The position numbers and the translations under genes were made by a program. Positions 1-7,404 of a stretch of DNA of 64,000 nucleotides are shown in pieces. Where the stretch lies: NCBI RefSeq assembly GCF_000336935.1, contig NZ_AOME01000015.1:23817-87816 (forward strand), written 5' to 3'. The notes below the pieces were generated by a model, which did not search any database, had not been told where the DNA came from, and saw only the letters and a program-made list of their open reading frames with translations. The stretch is from Halococcus salifodinae DSM 8989 (lineage in GTDB: Archaea; Halobacteriota; Halobacteria; Halobacteriales; Halococcaceae). Every line of letters starts with the position of its first letter. Positions within the stretch are counted from its first letter, which is position 1.

Positions 1-2
1 GA

Positions 3-281
3 TCGATCACCTCCCGACCGTCGGCGAGCGGCACTCGTACGCCCCCGACGCCTTCGAGAACCCCGACCTCGCTCGCGGCGCGCGGCGTCGAGACCCACGC
101 CGTCGTCCTGAACGAGTACGCCGGCGAGACGATCGCCGAGCGAACGAACCAGGCCGAACTCGAATGCATGACTGGCGTGCCGGTTCACACACTGCCGTCG
201 TTCGATCTCGCCACCCCTAAAGACGCCGTCAGCGGGGTTCGCGAGGGACTCCCCGCGGACGTGTTTCCCGTGACTCGGTGA
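3..281 (+). CDS. 3' end of a BioD-like dethiobiotin synthetase (partial)
   Basis: Only the C-terminal part of a gene lies in the window. From about position 80 the frame ending at the TGA at 279-281 reads like the end of dethiobiotin synthetase: ARGVETHAVVLNEY, then ERTN, MTGVPVHTLP and a final PADVFPVTR. BioD makes dethiobiotin from 7,8-diaminopelargonate, CO2 and ATP. Before about position 80 this frame is Pro/Thr/Ser-rich and looks non-coding, while the frame one base earlier reads a plausible acidic peptide (VGERHSYAPDAFENPDLARG). That suggests a frameshift, a junction or a sequence error near 75-90. The family call rests on the last 65 residues only. Confidence 0.45.
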   Translation, partial: SITSRPSASGTRTPPTPSRTPTSLAARGVETHAVVLNEYAGETIAERTNQAELECMTGVPVHTLPSFDLATPKDAVSGVREGLPADVFPVTR

Positions 282-290
282 GTGGCCGGG

Positions 291-902
291 TCAGAACCCG
301 TCGAGACGCGACTGGCCGCTGCCGTCGTTCTCGGTCACGCCGGCGATCTCGGCGGCCGTCGCGATCGTCGACTCGAACGTTTCCTGCTGGCTCGCATCGT
401 ACAGCGTCGCCGCGGGGTGGACACAGATCAGGACGCGATGGGGTGTCCCGTCGAGGCGCGCGTCCTCGATGGTGCCCGCCTCCTTCGTGACCGCGGCGTC
501 GCGTTCGAGAAGGTGTTCGGTGGGGACTTTCCCGAGCGTGACCACGAGTTCGGGATTCACACGACTGATCTCGCGTTCGAGATACCCCCGACAGTTCGCG
601 AGCTCCCCTTTGTGGGGGTCGCGGTTCTCCGGCGGTCGACACCGGACACAGTTGGTGATCCGGACGGCCTCGCGTTCGAGGGCGTGTTCGCGGAGCGCGT
701 CGTCGAGGACGGTTCCGCTCCGGCCGACGAACGGCTCGCCGCCGTCGTCCTCGTGTTCGCCCGGTGCCTCGCCCACGAACAGCAGGTCCGCGTCGTCGGG
801 GCCCGTTCCGTTGACGATCCGGCTGCGCGACTCGCAGAGTTCGGGGCAGCGCTCGCACTCGACCACTGCCAGCCCGTCCATCTGGCCCGTATCGTCGCTC
901 AC
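291..902 (-). CDS. Type-4 (4Fe-4S) uracil-DNA glycosylase
   Basis: This 203-residue protein should remove uracil from DNA at the start of base-excision repair. It shows the family-4 layout: cysteines C16, C19, C88 and C104 suited to a 4Fe-4S cluster, the motif GEAPGEHED at about 44-52, the NCVRCRPPENRDP segment at 84-96, and HPAA at 162-165. The start is GTG at 902; a TATA-like TTAAG lies about 24-28 nt upstream, which favours this start over the internal ATG at 881 and suggests a leaderless mRNA. The C-terminal tail is short and acidic. Function is confident; the exact start is slightly less so. Confidence 0.9.
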   Translation of the reverse strand: MSDDTGQMDGLAVVECERCPELCESRSRIVNGTGPDDADLLFVGEAPGEHEDDGGEPFVGRSGTVLDDALREHALEREAVRITNCVRCRPPENRDPHKGELANCRGYLEREISRVNPELVVTLGKVPTEHLLERDAAVTKEAGTIEDARLDGTPHRVLICVHPAATLYDASQQETFESTIATAAEIAGVTENDGSGQSRLDGF

Positions 903-1264
903 ACGCCGGGTTCGCCGGCGGTCGTCTTAACCGTCCGGCTTCCGGGCGATCGTCACGATAGAGGCCCACGATGAATGCGGTTGGCGCGTGGGAGCAGTGC
1001 GGGACCTTCGGTCCCGCAGGCCGTGCGAGCGGGCGCGAATCGCCCGCGAGCAGACGCCGAAGGCGCGACTCGCGTGCGAGGTCTGCACGAGCGAAGCGAG
1101 TGCAGGCTCGTCAGAGCTTTGCTCTGACGGTGGGTGACTGAACGAGCAGAGCGAACGGAGTGAGCGAAGCGAGTGAGGGAGTCGGCTGGGGAGGGTGTGG
1201 CCTGCGGTTCTCACTTGTATCGGGTTCGGTTCTGGTAGCGCTCTCCCAGAGAACGGTACCCACA
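903..1264. repeat. Gene-free interval with an array of small inverted repeats
   Basis: No credible gene is present in these 362 bases. The stretch 999-1130 holds a run of separate hairpins: 999-1017 (stem GCGGGACC, 3-nt loop), 1029-1047 (stem GCGGGCG), 1055-1065 (stem CGCC), 1083-1105 (stem CTGCAC around the loop GAGCGAAGCGAG) and 1109-1129 (stem CGTCAGAGC, loop TTT). Further GAGCGAA-type repeats run to about 1180. The stems differ in sequence, so this is not a simple tandem repeat. It sits between the convergent end of nothing obvious and two minus-strand genes (the DUF99 gene ends at 1265). It may be REP-like DNA or RNA 3' structures. Confidence 0.55.
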
Positions 1265-1852
1265 TCAGTTTGCCGTGTCGAAATCGCTCCCATCCATTGC
1301 CCGCCACGCGTCGGCAGCGCGGGCGGCCAGCCGGGCGACCCGCAGCGGCTCGGGCCGGCCGCCTTCCGGTGTGAACGCGCGGACGACATCGCCGGCCTCC
1401 TCGTCTGCCAGACCGACACTCCGGACGAACACCGTCTCGTCGTTCACCGACAGTCGACGACGCGGCGGCTGGGCGCGGTAGGTGTCGAGGCGTGATTCGA
1501 GCGCCTCCCCCGAAAACGCCTCGTGGAGCGCGGATTCGAGGCCGGAGCTCGTCTCGAACGAGATCGAGAGCACGGGACGGTCGACGGCAGCGTGGAGAGG
1601 TTGGAGAGCGAGGAGATTGTACCACGCGGGCGCGATGCCGGCGAAAAACAGGTAGGCGACGTCTGCGCGGTCGAGGCGATCGGCGAGAGCGACGACGGTC
1701 TCGGTGGCGTCGGTGCCGCCCACGGTACACGAGCCGAAGACGAACCCGTCAGCGACGCGGTCGGCTCGGACCACCGCGCCAGCGAGGGTGCTCCGTGCGG
1801 CGTCGGGGCGGAACGATTCGGCGACGCCGAGGGCGCGAACCCCGGTCTTCAT
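1265..1852 (-). CDS. DUF99 (UPF0215) family protein
   Basis: A 195-residue protein of the DUF99 family, an archaeal family distantly related to the endonuclease V fold but with no settled biochemical role. It opens MKTGVRALGVAESF, continues with DGFVFGSCTVGGTDATE, and has the typical central segment with YLFFAGIAPAWYNLL and a following Ser/Glu-rich stretch (SISFETSSGLE). No signal peptide or membrane segment is visible. It starts directly after the stop codon of the small DUF5786 gene, so the two are very probably one transcript. Confidence 0.75.
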   Translation of the reverse strand: MKTGVRALGVAESFRPDAARSTLAGAVVRADRVADGFVFGSCTVGGTDATETVVALADRLDRADVAYLFFAGIAPAWYNLLALQPLHAAVDRPVLSISFETSSGLESALHEAFSGEALESRLDTYRAQPPRRRLSVNDETVFVRSVGLADEEAGDVVRAFTPEGGRPEPLRVARLAARAADAWRAMDGSDFDTAN

Positions 1853-2032
1853 CTACTCCTCTTTGATGTCCTGGAGTCGGTCGAGGAGTTTGTCGTTCGA
1901 CTCGCCGAACTCGAAGCTCACCTCGCCGGTGTGGTCGTTCTCTTCGGTTTTGAGGTCGCCGTCCCCGTCCTCGTAGTCGGTGTCGTACTCCTGGTTCCCC
2001 TGCTCGGATTCATCGTAGCTCCCAAAGCCCAT
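1853..2032 (-). CDS. DUF5786 small acidic haloarchaeal protein
   Basis: A 59-residue, highly acidic protein (MGFGSYDESEQ at the N-terminus, FEFGESNDKLLDRLQDIKEE at the C-terminus) that matches the small conserved haloarchaeal DUF5786 family of unknown function. The frame is open 22 codons further upstream, but the ATG at 2032 gives the family's usual N-terminus, and the upstream part reads like promoter DNA (TTACAAATG about 30 nt before). It is the first gene of a pair with the DUF99 gene. Divergent from the MBL hydrolase gene at 2127, with about 95 bases between them. Confidence 0.75.
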   Translation of the reverse strand: MGFGSYDESEQGNQEYDTDYEDGDGDLKTEENDHTGEVSFEFGESNDKLLDRLQDIKEE

Positions 2033-2126
2033 ACACACCACTAAGGGAATCCCCACGGAAAAAACATTTGTAAGTGTATGAGAGCGTTGCCAGCACACTC
2101 AAGCCGCCGGCAGCCAAGGACGAATC

Positions 2127-2735
2127 ATGGACGCGATCACCGTCACCGAGGGTGCCGAGACGTTCACCTGCAACGCATATCTCGTCGACGGCGAGCGGAC
2201 TGTGCTGATCGACGCCGGGACGATGGACGGCGTCGTGGACGTGATCGCCGAGCACGTCGACGACCTCGACGCCGTGTACCTGACCCACCAGCACGGCGAT
2301 CACGTCGGCGCGCTCGATGCCGTGCTCGATGAATTCGATCCCGAACTCCTGGCCTACGCCGACCACCCGCGGCGCACGGGCGCGCTCGACGACGGCGACG
2401 TGGTCGGGATCGGCGACGAGGAGTTCGCGGTGATCCATACACCCGGCCACGCCGACGACCACGTCGCGTTCGTCTCGGAATCGACGATCCTCTCGGGCGA
2501 CGTCGTGGTCCACGACGACGGCGCGTTCGAGGGCGGGAGCTTCGGACGCACGGACATGGCGGGCCAGTCCCGCGAGGAGCTCATCGAGAGTATCGAGCGG
2601 ATCCTGGATCGGCTCCCCGAGAGCGTCGAGCACATGTACGCCGGCCACGGCGGCGAGTTCCACGGCGACGTGCGCGACGTGATCGAGACCGCACTCTCTC
2701 GGGCGGAACGGCGCGAGCCGAAGTATCCGGAGTGA
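2127..2735 (+). CDS. MBL-fold metallo-hydrolase
   Basis: A 202-residue single-domain metallo-beta-lactamase-fold protein. The metal motif THQHGDHVG gives H54, H56, D58 and H59, followed by H108 (HTPGH) and D125 (SGD); the GHGGEF segment near the end supplies the last histidine. These are the ligands of a two-metal hydrolase of the glyoxalase II-like group. Substrate cannot be told from sequence: thioesters, lactones and small phosphodiesters are all possible in this family. No signal peptide. Transcribed divergently from DUF5786. Confidence 0.85.
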   Translation: MDAITVTEGAETFTCNAYLVDGERTVLIDAGTMDGVVDVIAEHVDDLDAVYLTHQHGDHVGALDAVLDEFDPELLAYADHPRRTGALDDGDVVGIGDEEFAVIHTPGHADDHVAFVSESTILSGDVVVHDDGAFEGGSFGRTDMAGQSREELIESIERILDRLPESVEHMYAGHGGEFHGDVRDVIETALSRAERREPKYPE

Positions 2736-2858
2736 TCGCACCGCGGACGAGATCCCGCAACCGCAGTCGCACCGTGAGGCGCGTCACGATGGCCGTGTCC
2801 TGGCTGGGCGGGACGGGCAATTGAAGCACTTAACACACCGCCCTGAGAAGAGGTGGCC

Positions 2859-2948
2859 ATGAGTCAGGCAACGAAGGTCGTGGTGGGAACGGTCGGGGTC
2901 TCGGCACTGCTCGCGGTGGGCGTCATCCTCGCGCTCGCGCTCACGTAG
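2859..2948 (+). CDS. 29-residue single-span membrane miniprotein
   Basis: A very short open frame: MSQATKVVVGTVGVSALL, then a run of Ala, Val, Leu and Ile to the stop at 2946-2948. Nearly the whole peptide is one hydrophobic helix with a single Lys near the N-terminus, so it would sit in the membrane with a tiny cytoplasmic head. A possible Shine-Dalgarno GAGGTGG lies just before the ATG, and CTTAACAC about 30 nt upstream may be the TATA box. It ends 5 bases before the next gene, so the two are probably co-transcribed. Function unknown. Confidence 0.55.
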   Translation: MSQATKVVVGTVGVSALLAVGVILALALT

Positions 2949-2953
2949 CCGCC

Positions 2954-3736
2954 ATGTTCGAGCAGCGGGCCCTCACGGACGAGCTCGCCTCCGTTCGGGA
3001 CGAACACACGCCCGATGCGCTCGTCCTCGACTGTGAGCGCGATTTCGAGACGCTCGATCCCGCGGTCGCGGAGTCCCTCGGACCGCTCGTCGACGGACTC
3101 GATCCGCACAGCTACCCGGACGAGTGGCTCCCGCCGGACGCTCCCGACGCACTCGAACGCTACGCCGGCGACGCGTTCACGATCGGGATGCCCGGCGACG
3201 GCGGGATCGCGTGGACCACCCAGACGAGGCCGCCGACGATCCTCGTCAAACCCCGTCTCCGTGGCTCGCCCGACGCGTTCGTCGACTTCCTGCTCGCCGA
3301 CGCGCTCGTCGAGGCGGGTCTCGGCCTCCCGGAGCACTTCCTCGGCTTTTTCGAGGCCTCGTATTCCGACCTCGCTGCCGCGACGCCGCTCGGCCCCGCA
3401 GACACCTACCAGCTCGCTGCCGCGCTCTACGACGCCTATTGCGGCCTCCACACCCGCGAGACCTTCACGGCGTGGCGCGACGATCACCCCTCGCTCCACG
3501 ACGCGTGGGCCGACGCTGGCGAACGCCTCGAACCACGGCTTGCCGACCTCTCGAACGAGATCGCCACCGGTGACACGTCATTCGCGGCGGCCGCGGAACT
3601 CGCCTGCAGCGGGATCAAACACGACCTCGACCTCCCGACGCCGTTCGGCGCGCTCGACACCAAGGCCTATCGTGAGTACGGCTCGGAGTACGCGGTCGAG
3701 TGGACCACGAAGACCTTCGAGAAGCTCGACGAGTGA
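2954..3736 (+). CDS. Uncharacterised haloarchaeal protein (DUF7089-like)
   Basis: A soluble, acidic 260-residue protein with no signal peptide or membrane segment. It looks like a conserved haloarchaeal family that I associate with DUF7089, but I cannot confirm the number. Notable segments are LDPHSYPDEWLPPDA, a central TRPPTILVKPRLRGSPDAF and a C-terminal ACSGIKHDLDLPTPFGALDTKAYREYG. The last part matters because a decayed copy of it occurs at 4403-4498. It follows the 29-residue membrane gene closely and is probably in the same transcript. No function can be assigned. Confidence 0.7.
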   Translation: MFEQRALTDELASVRDEHTPDALVLDCERDFETLDPAVAESLGPLVDGLDPHSYPDEWLPPDAPDALERYAGDAFTIGMPGDGGIAWTTQTRPPTILVKPRLRGSPDAFVDFLLADALVEAGLGLPEHFLGFFEASYSDLAAATPLGPADTYQLAAALYDAYCGLHTRETFTAWRDDHPSLHDAWADAGERLEPRLADLSNEIATGDTSFAAAAELACSGIKHDLDLPTPFGALDTKAYREYGSEYAVEWTTKTFEKLDE

Positions 3737-3781
3737 CACGCCGCAGCGACCAGGCGCTCATATCGCGATGACCGGAATGGC

Positions 3782-4327
3782 TCACGCCGTGGTGATCGGG
3801 AGGTCGTGTTCGTCCATGAGCACCGCTTTCGCCGTCTCGAACTCCTCCTCGGCGAGCGGTGTCTGAGCACAGACGTTAACGTAGCGTTTCGCTTCCGTGC
3901 CGTACTCGTTGTAGTGAATGACGACGTGTGGCGCTCGGAACGGGCGTTTCGGCCGCGGGTCGATCGATTCGATGGCACGAACCGGGATCGTTCGCTCGTC
4001 CGTATAGCCACGAAACCACCGTCTGAAGAGTTTGCGGACCAGAAAGTAGCCATACACGACCACGAGGAATCCAGCCGCACCGGCGATTCCCAGCACTGCG
4101 AACCACTCGTTACCGAACATCACTGCATACAGAAACTGTCCGACGCTGCAGACACCCATCAATAGAACGAACCCGAAACGGAGCACTCCTCGGTCGTACC
4201 GCTGTCGGTGGGCGAGTTTGAGGTTCTCGTAGCGCCGCCCGAGCCGACCACCGAGGCCGAGAGATTCGAGGCGTACTTCACCGTGTTCCACCACACAGCG
4301 GCCGCCTTTCGTCCGAAACTCCCCCAT
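3782..4327 (-). CDS. Two-span membrane protein of unknown function
   Basis: A 181-residue protein with a basic N-terminal part, two adjacent membrane helices (about 50-75 and 78-100), then an Arg/Lys-rich turn (VRKLFRRWFRGYTDERT) and a soluble C-terminal part of about 75 residues. The tail with IPVRAIESIDPRPKRPFRAPHVV resembles the strand pattern of membrane-linked PH-like domains, but that is a weak impression. The start is set at the ATG at 4327; a GTG at 4342 would add five residues. The gene sits between the complete DUF7089-like gene and its decayed partial copy. Confidence 0.65.
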   Translation of the reverse strand: MGEFRTKGGRCVVEHGEVRLESLGLGGRLGRRYENLKLAHRQRYDRGVLRFGFVLLMGVCSVGQFLYAVMFGNEWFAVLGIAGAAGFLVVVYGYFLVRKLFRRWFRGYTDERTIPVRAIESIDPRPKRPFRAPHVVIHYNEYGTEAKRYVNVCAQTPLAEEEFETAKAVLMDEHDLPITTA

Positions 4328-4402
4328 CAATTCCAGCCACACGATCCGGGAACAAATGCCTTGAGGTGAGAGTCGTCCCCGCGCTGATCCGAGCGGTCGT
4401 CA

Positions 4403-4498
4403 GAACTCGCCTGCAACGGTGTAAAACACGCTCTCGCTACCAAGGCCTATCGCGAGTACGGCCCGGAGTACGCGATCGAGAGTCGAGCGGAACTGTAG
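4403..4498 (+). pseudogene. Decayed partial copy of the 2954-3736 gene
   Basis: The stretch reads ELACNGVKHALATKAYREYG, then PEYAIESRAEL and TAG. It lines up with residues near the C-terminus of the gene at 2954-3736 (ELACSGIKHD, then TKAYREYGSEYAVE). The 12 residues between KH and TKAYREYG in the parent are cut to 3 here, an in-frame loss of 27 bases. The nucleotides also match closely, for example AAGGCCTATCG followed by GAGTACGG in both. An in-frame stop lies at 4385-4387 and there is no start codon, so this is a remnant, not a gene. Confidence 0.75.
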
Positions 4499-4501
4499 CC
4501 G

Positions 4502-5980
4502 TTACTCTGCGCGCTTGACGAGCCGTTTCAGATCGAGGTGACCGGCTCCGTGGTAGGTTTCGCCGCCGGGCGCGCTGCCCGCGGTGTCCTGGATGAGCGA
4601 TTCGACCTCTTCGACGCTGGCGTCGGGTCGCAGCGAGCGCACGAGCGCGGCCGCACCCGCGACCTGCGGAGCGGCCATCGAGGTGCCCGCTTTCCAGCCG
4701 TACCCCGGCTCCGTGTCGATGATTTCACTCGGCCTGTTAACAGGATCGTCCTCGTCGTCGTCCGGTCCGTCCTCGTAGGTCGTCTTCACGATGGTCGAGT
4801 AGACGAGGTCACGTTCCGCTTCGGGAATCCTGTCGAGTGCGTCGCGGTCGGCGTCGCCACCCGCGGCACTCACGTCGACGGCGTTCCCGTAGTTGGTGTA
4901 GAACGCCGGGGAATCCGTCGGATCCTCCAGTCGGTTGCCCGTGAGCCACTTCGCCTCGTTGTCGCTGTGTTTGCCGCCCCAGCCCATGCCGATGGGACCG
5001 GTCGCGGCGACGCCGAAGACGCCCTCGGCCTCCGTGGGGATGCTGAGGGTGTTCTCCGGAGACATGTTGAGTGAGTCGTTGCCCGCGGAGTTGACGATGA
5101 CCGTTCCCTGTGAGCGGACGTACGCCGCGATCTGTTCGGCGATGCGCAACTCCTCCGTCAGGTATGGGTACTCGTCGACGTAGACGTACGGTGCGGGGAT
5201 GCCGACACTGTAGTTGATGACGTCACAGTCCGCTTCGGCGGCTTTCATCCACGCGGCGTAGCCGTCGCCCTGTTTCCCTTCCTCGCCCGAGAACATCCGG
5301 TAGGAGACGATTTCAGTGTCCGGAGCCGTCCCGAGAACGCCGCCGTCGGGACCGTCGTTGCTGTTGGTTGCCGCGATGGTGCCGGCGACGTGCGTTCCGT
5401 GACTGCCCGCACCGTTGGGCCGCCAGTCGTACTCGTCCTGGGTGACGTTCTCGGAGAGTTCGTCGTTGACGACGTCCGCGAGATCGGGGTGGGCGTCGTA
5501 GACGCCGGAGTCGACGACAGCGACACGGGTGCCCGCACCGGTCGTCGTGTCGTGGATGGACTTGCCGCCACCCGGTTTGTCGGTCAGTTCGTTGCTGACG
5601 CCCTGTTCGCGCTTGTCCCACTGAAGCTCGCTGTTTTTCGGTGGGCCGTCGTGGTTGTGGCTCGATCCCTTGCCGTCAGTCGTCGGTCCGTCCCGGGATT
5701 TGACGGCACCTGTGCGGTCGTCTCCTCGATCGATAACGCGGTCGGCGACCGTCGTGCCGTTCACACGGTCTTGGTCGCCACGAGCAACGAGAACGTCGGC
5801 CTGCGAGAGATCGTGGATGATCTCGACATCATCAGGGATCGCCGAGCGATCGACGTCGCGGAGGTTGATGAAAAAGCGCGAATCCGAGGTGGTCGCCGTC
5901 GCGGTGCCTGCACCGAGCGTTGCAGCGCCGATCGCCGTGCCGGTCAGTCGGAGGAACGTTCGCCTGTTGTGCTGTGACAT
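4502..5980 (-). CDS. Tat-exported subtilisin-like (S8) serine protease
   Basis: A 492-residue exported protease. The start at 5980 gives a Tat leader: MSQHNRRTFLRLTG followed by an Ala/Gly/Thr-rich hydrophobic stretch. A prodomain region spans about 35-140. The S8 catalytic domain follows with D157 (VAVVDSGVYDAHPDL), H194 (SHGTHVAGT), oxyanion Asn 301 (NSAGND) and S434 (GTSMAAPQVAG). An acidic insertion (DGPDDDEDDPVNRP) comes before the Ser block. Unlike classical halolysins I see no C-terminal PPC extension. It should be an extracellular protease active in high salt. An AT-rich promoter with an inverted repeat precedes it (6011-6038). Confidence 0.9.
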   Translation of the reverse strand: MSQHNRRTFLRLTGTAIGAATLGAGTATATTSDSRFFINLRDVDRSAIPDDVEIIHDLSQADVLVARGDQDRVNGTTVADRVIDRGDDRTGAVKSRDGPTTDGKGSSHNHDGPPKNSELQWDKREQGVSNELTDKPGGGKSIHDTTTGAGTRVAVVDSGVYDAHPDLADVVNDELSENVTQDEYDWRPNGAGSHGTHVAGTIAATNSNDGPDGGVLGTAPDTEIVSYRMFSGEEGKQGDGYAAWMKAAEADCDVINYSVGIPAPYVYVDEYPYLTEELRIAEQIAAYVRSQGTVIVNSAGNDSLNMSPENTLSIPTEAEGVFGVAATGPIGMGWGGKHSDNEAKWLTGNRLEDPTDSPAFYTNYGNAVDVSAAGGDADRDALDRIPEAERDLVYSTIVKTTYEDGPDDDEDDPVNRPSEIIDTEPGYGWKAGTSMAAPQVAGAAALVRSLRPDASVEEVESLIQDTAGSAPGGETYHGAGHLDLKRLVKRAE

Positions 5981-6010
5981 GGCAATATTCGGTTTATCCC
6001 CGAAATTGAT

Positions 6011-6038
6011 AAGGATTGTTTTACACAATGTTATCCTT
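6011..6038 (-). promoter_or_regulatory. Nested inverted repeat in the S8 protease promoter
   Basis: On the plus strand the site starts AAGGAT and ends ATCCTT, with a second inverted repeat inside (ATTGT, 5 nt, ACAAT). It is much more AT-rich than its surroundings. Read toward the protease gene, the site ends just before a TATA-like CTTATCAAT located about 28-36 nt before the ATG at 5980. The repeat therefore covers the place where an archaeal regulator or the BRE would sit. Likely an operator; the protein that binds it is unknown. Confidence 0.4.
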
Positions 6039-6128
6039 TGTCATGGCATGTCGGAATTTACTCACAGATCCAGTTCTCCGTCGGTCAGCAACAGTCCGTC
6101 CAGAGCGACGTGAATACCGCCGGGGCCG

Positions 6129-6707
6129 TCAGAACTCGCCGGTTACGTTGTCGTCCGGGTCGAGCGAGATCACGCCGTCGAACAGGTCGCGGTAGCCGTC
6201 GACGATACTCTCGTCGTGGACCTCCTCCGCGAGGTGGAAGAGTCCGACCGCGTCGTGTTCGTCGAGCAGATCGAGCAGGGCTTCGACCGCCTCGCGAGCA
6301 CGATCTTCGTCGGCGTAGTACGCCATCTCGGTGATCGAGTCGACGCTGACCCGGCGCTTGCCGTCGGTCGTCGCGAGGAACTCGCGAGTGCTCTCGACGA
6401 TCGCGTCGAGGTCGTCCGGCGAGGCGACGTAGTGGACGTCGTCGCCCGAGCGCCGCGAGTAGCCCCGTTCGACGCTGAGCGCGTCGAGGATGGTCGCCTT
6501 CGATCGATCGACCGCGTAGTGTTCGAGCTTCTGCTCGACCTCGCGCGCGGTGGTTCGGGTCGAGATCACGAGAAAGCGGTCGGTGTCGGTGCTCAGGAAG
6601 TCGGTATCGATCCGGTCGGTTTCGCCGGTGCTCGGATGACAGAGAAGGATTCCGGTTCCGGATGGAATGGTGTCCGGCGTGTCTTCGACGGTGAGCGCGT
6701 AATCCAT
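6129..6707 (-). CDS. HTR-like protein (uncharacterised haloarchaeal family)
   Basis: A 192-residue soluble protein starting MDYALTVEDTPDTIPSG. It looks like the haloarchaeal family usually called HTR-like protein (DUF7090-like). The strand-helix pattern (GILLCHPSTGETDRID, DRFLVISTRTTAREVEQ, KRRVSVDSITEMAYYAD, HDAVGLFHLAEEVHDE) resembles the RecA/KaiC core fold, but there is no Walker A glycine-rich loop, so ATP binding of the usual kind is not expected. The ATG at 6707 was chosen because the 52 codons upstream look non-coding. Role unknown. Confidence 0.65.
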   Translation of the reverse strand: MDYALTVEDTPDTIPSGTGILLCHPSTGETDRIDTDFLSTDTDRFLVISTRTTAREVEQKLEHYAVDRSKATILDALSVERGYSRRSGDDVHYVASPDDLDAIVESTREFLATTDGKRRVSVDSITEMAYYADEDRAREAVEALLDLLDEHDAVGLFHLAEEVHDESIVDGYRDLFDGVISLDPDDNVTGEF

Positions 6708-6810
6708 GCGCCGAACCGGGACGGGAGTCGTCTTAATCCCTGCGACCCCGCGGCCCGCTCGGCCACTTCGAATGGGTGTCCGGGATCCGGTTCCCGCAAA
6801 ACACGCCGGT

Positions 6811-7236
6811 TCAGTACACGCTGTCCGCGGTGGCCGCACCCACGACGCTGAAGATCGCTCCAACGGTGATCGCCCGGATCGTCACGCCGAAGCGCTCCAT
6901 CGCCGGCAGGTCCGCGAGAAACGTCGCCGGCGCGCCGAACACGAGCGCGAGTATCGTGACCGATCCGAAGGCGACGCCCATCAACGAGACGAATCGGACC
7001 GGGATCCCCACCACATCGCGCTCACGCTCGGGGTCACGGTCGGCGTCGGCTCCGTAGAGCGCGCCGTAACCGATGGCGAACACGAGCGCGGCGGTGGCGA
7101 GTCCGTGGAGCCAGCCCATCTCGGTCGCGAGCGTCCAGACCTCCTCGGTGACCACGAACGGCCCGGCGAGCAGGAAGCCGCCGACGACCTGCTGGGCGAT
7201 GTCCGCCACCTGGAACTGGGGTCGCCATCTCGGCAT
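6811..7236 (-). CDS. DUF2391 (TIGR02587-type) integral membrane protein
   Basis: A 141-residue membrane protein with about four helices. The N-terminus PQFQVADIAQQVVGGFLLAGPFVVTEEVW and the end AIFSVVGAATADSVY are typical of the DUF2391 putative integral membrane family. A charged cytoplasmic loop (DADRDPERERDVVG) separates helix 2 from helix 3. Function is unknown in this family. It is on the same strand as the HTR-like gene, 103 bases upstream of it, so co-transcription is possible but not certain. Confidence 0.75.
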   Translation of the reverse strand: MPRWRPQFQVADIAQQVVGGFLLAGPFVVTEEVWTLATEMGWLHGLATAALVFAIGYGALYGADADRDPERERDVVGIPVRFVSLMGVAFGSVTILALVFGAPATFLADLPAMERFGVTIRAITVGAIFSVVGAATADSVY

Positions 7237-7404
7237 ACCGATCGCTCGCAGCGGGGAAACAAGACGCCTGCGCTATCTCGCGGGCGAGGCGGACCTCGGA
7301 CCCAGTTTCGACGATTGCGAGCGTCCTCCCGTTCCGGTCCATGAACGACCGCCGAACGATCGGCCCGTCGAACCGGTTTTCACGGTCGCCTCCCTCGTCC
7401 CGGT

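Noticed and set aside
927-1730. Long minus-strand Arg/Ser/Pro-rich open frame over the DUF99 gene and the hairpin cluster
   Set aside because: Composition is that of a GC-rich shadow frame, it covers the inverted-repeat array and overlaps a gene with clear family features.
6038-6128. Minus-strand stretch that reads like a protein end (HVALDGLLLTDGELDL and stop) just after the HTR-like gene
   Set aside because: Only about 25 residues, no start, no similarity that I recognise, and it overlaps the end of the HTR-like gene in another frame.
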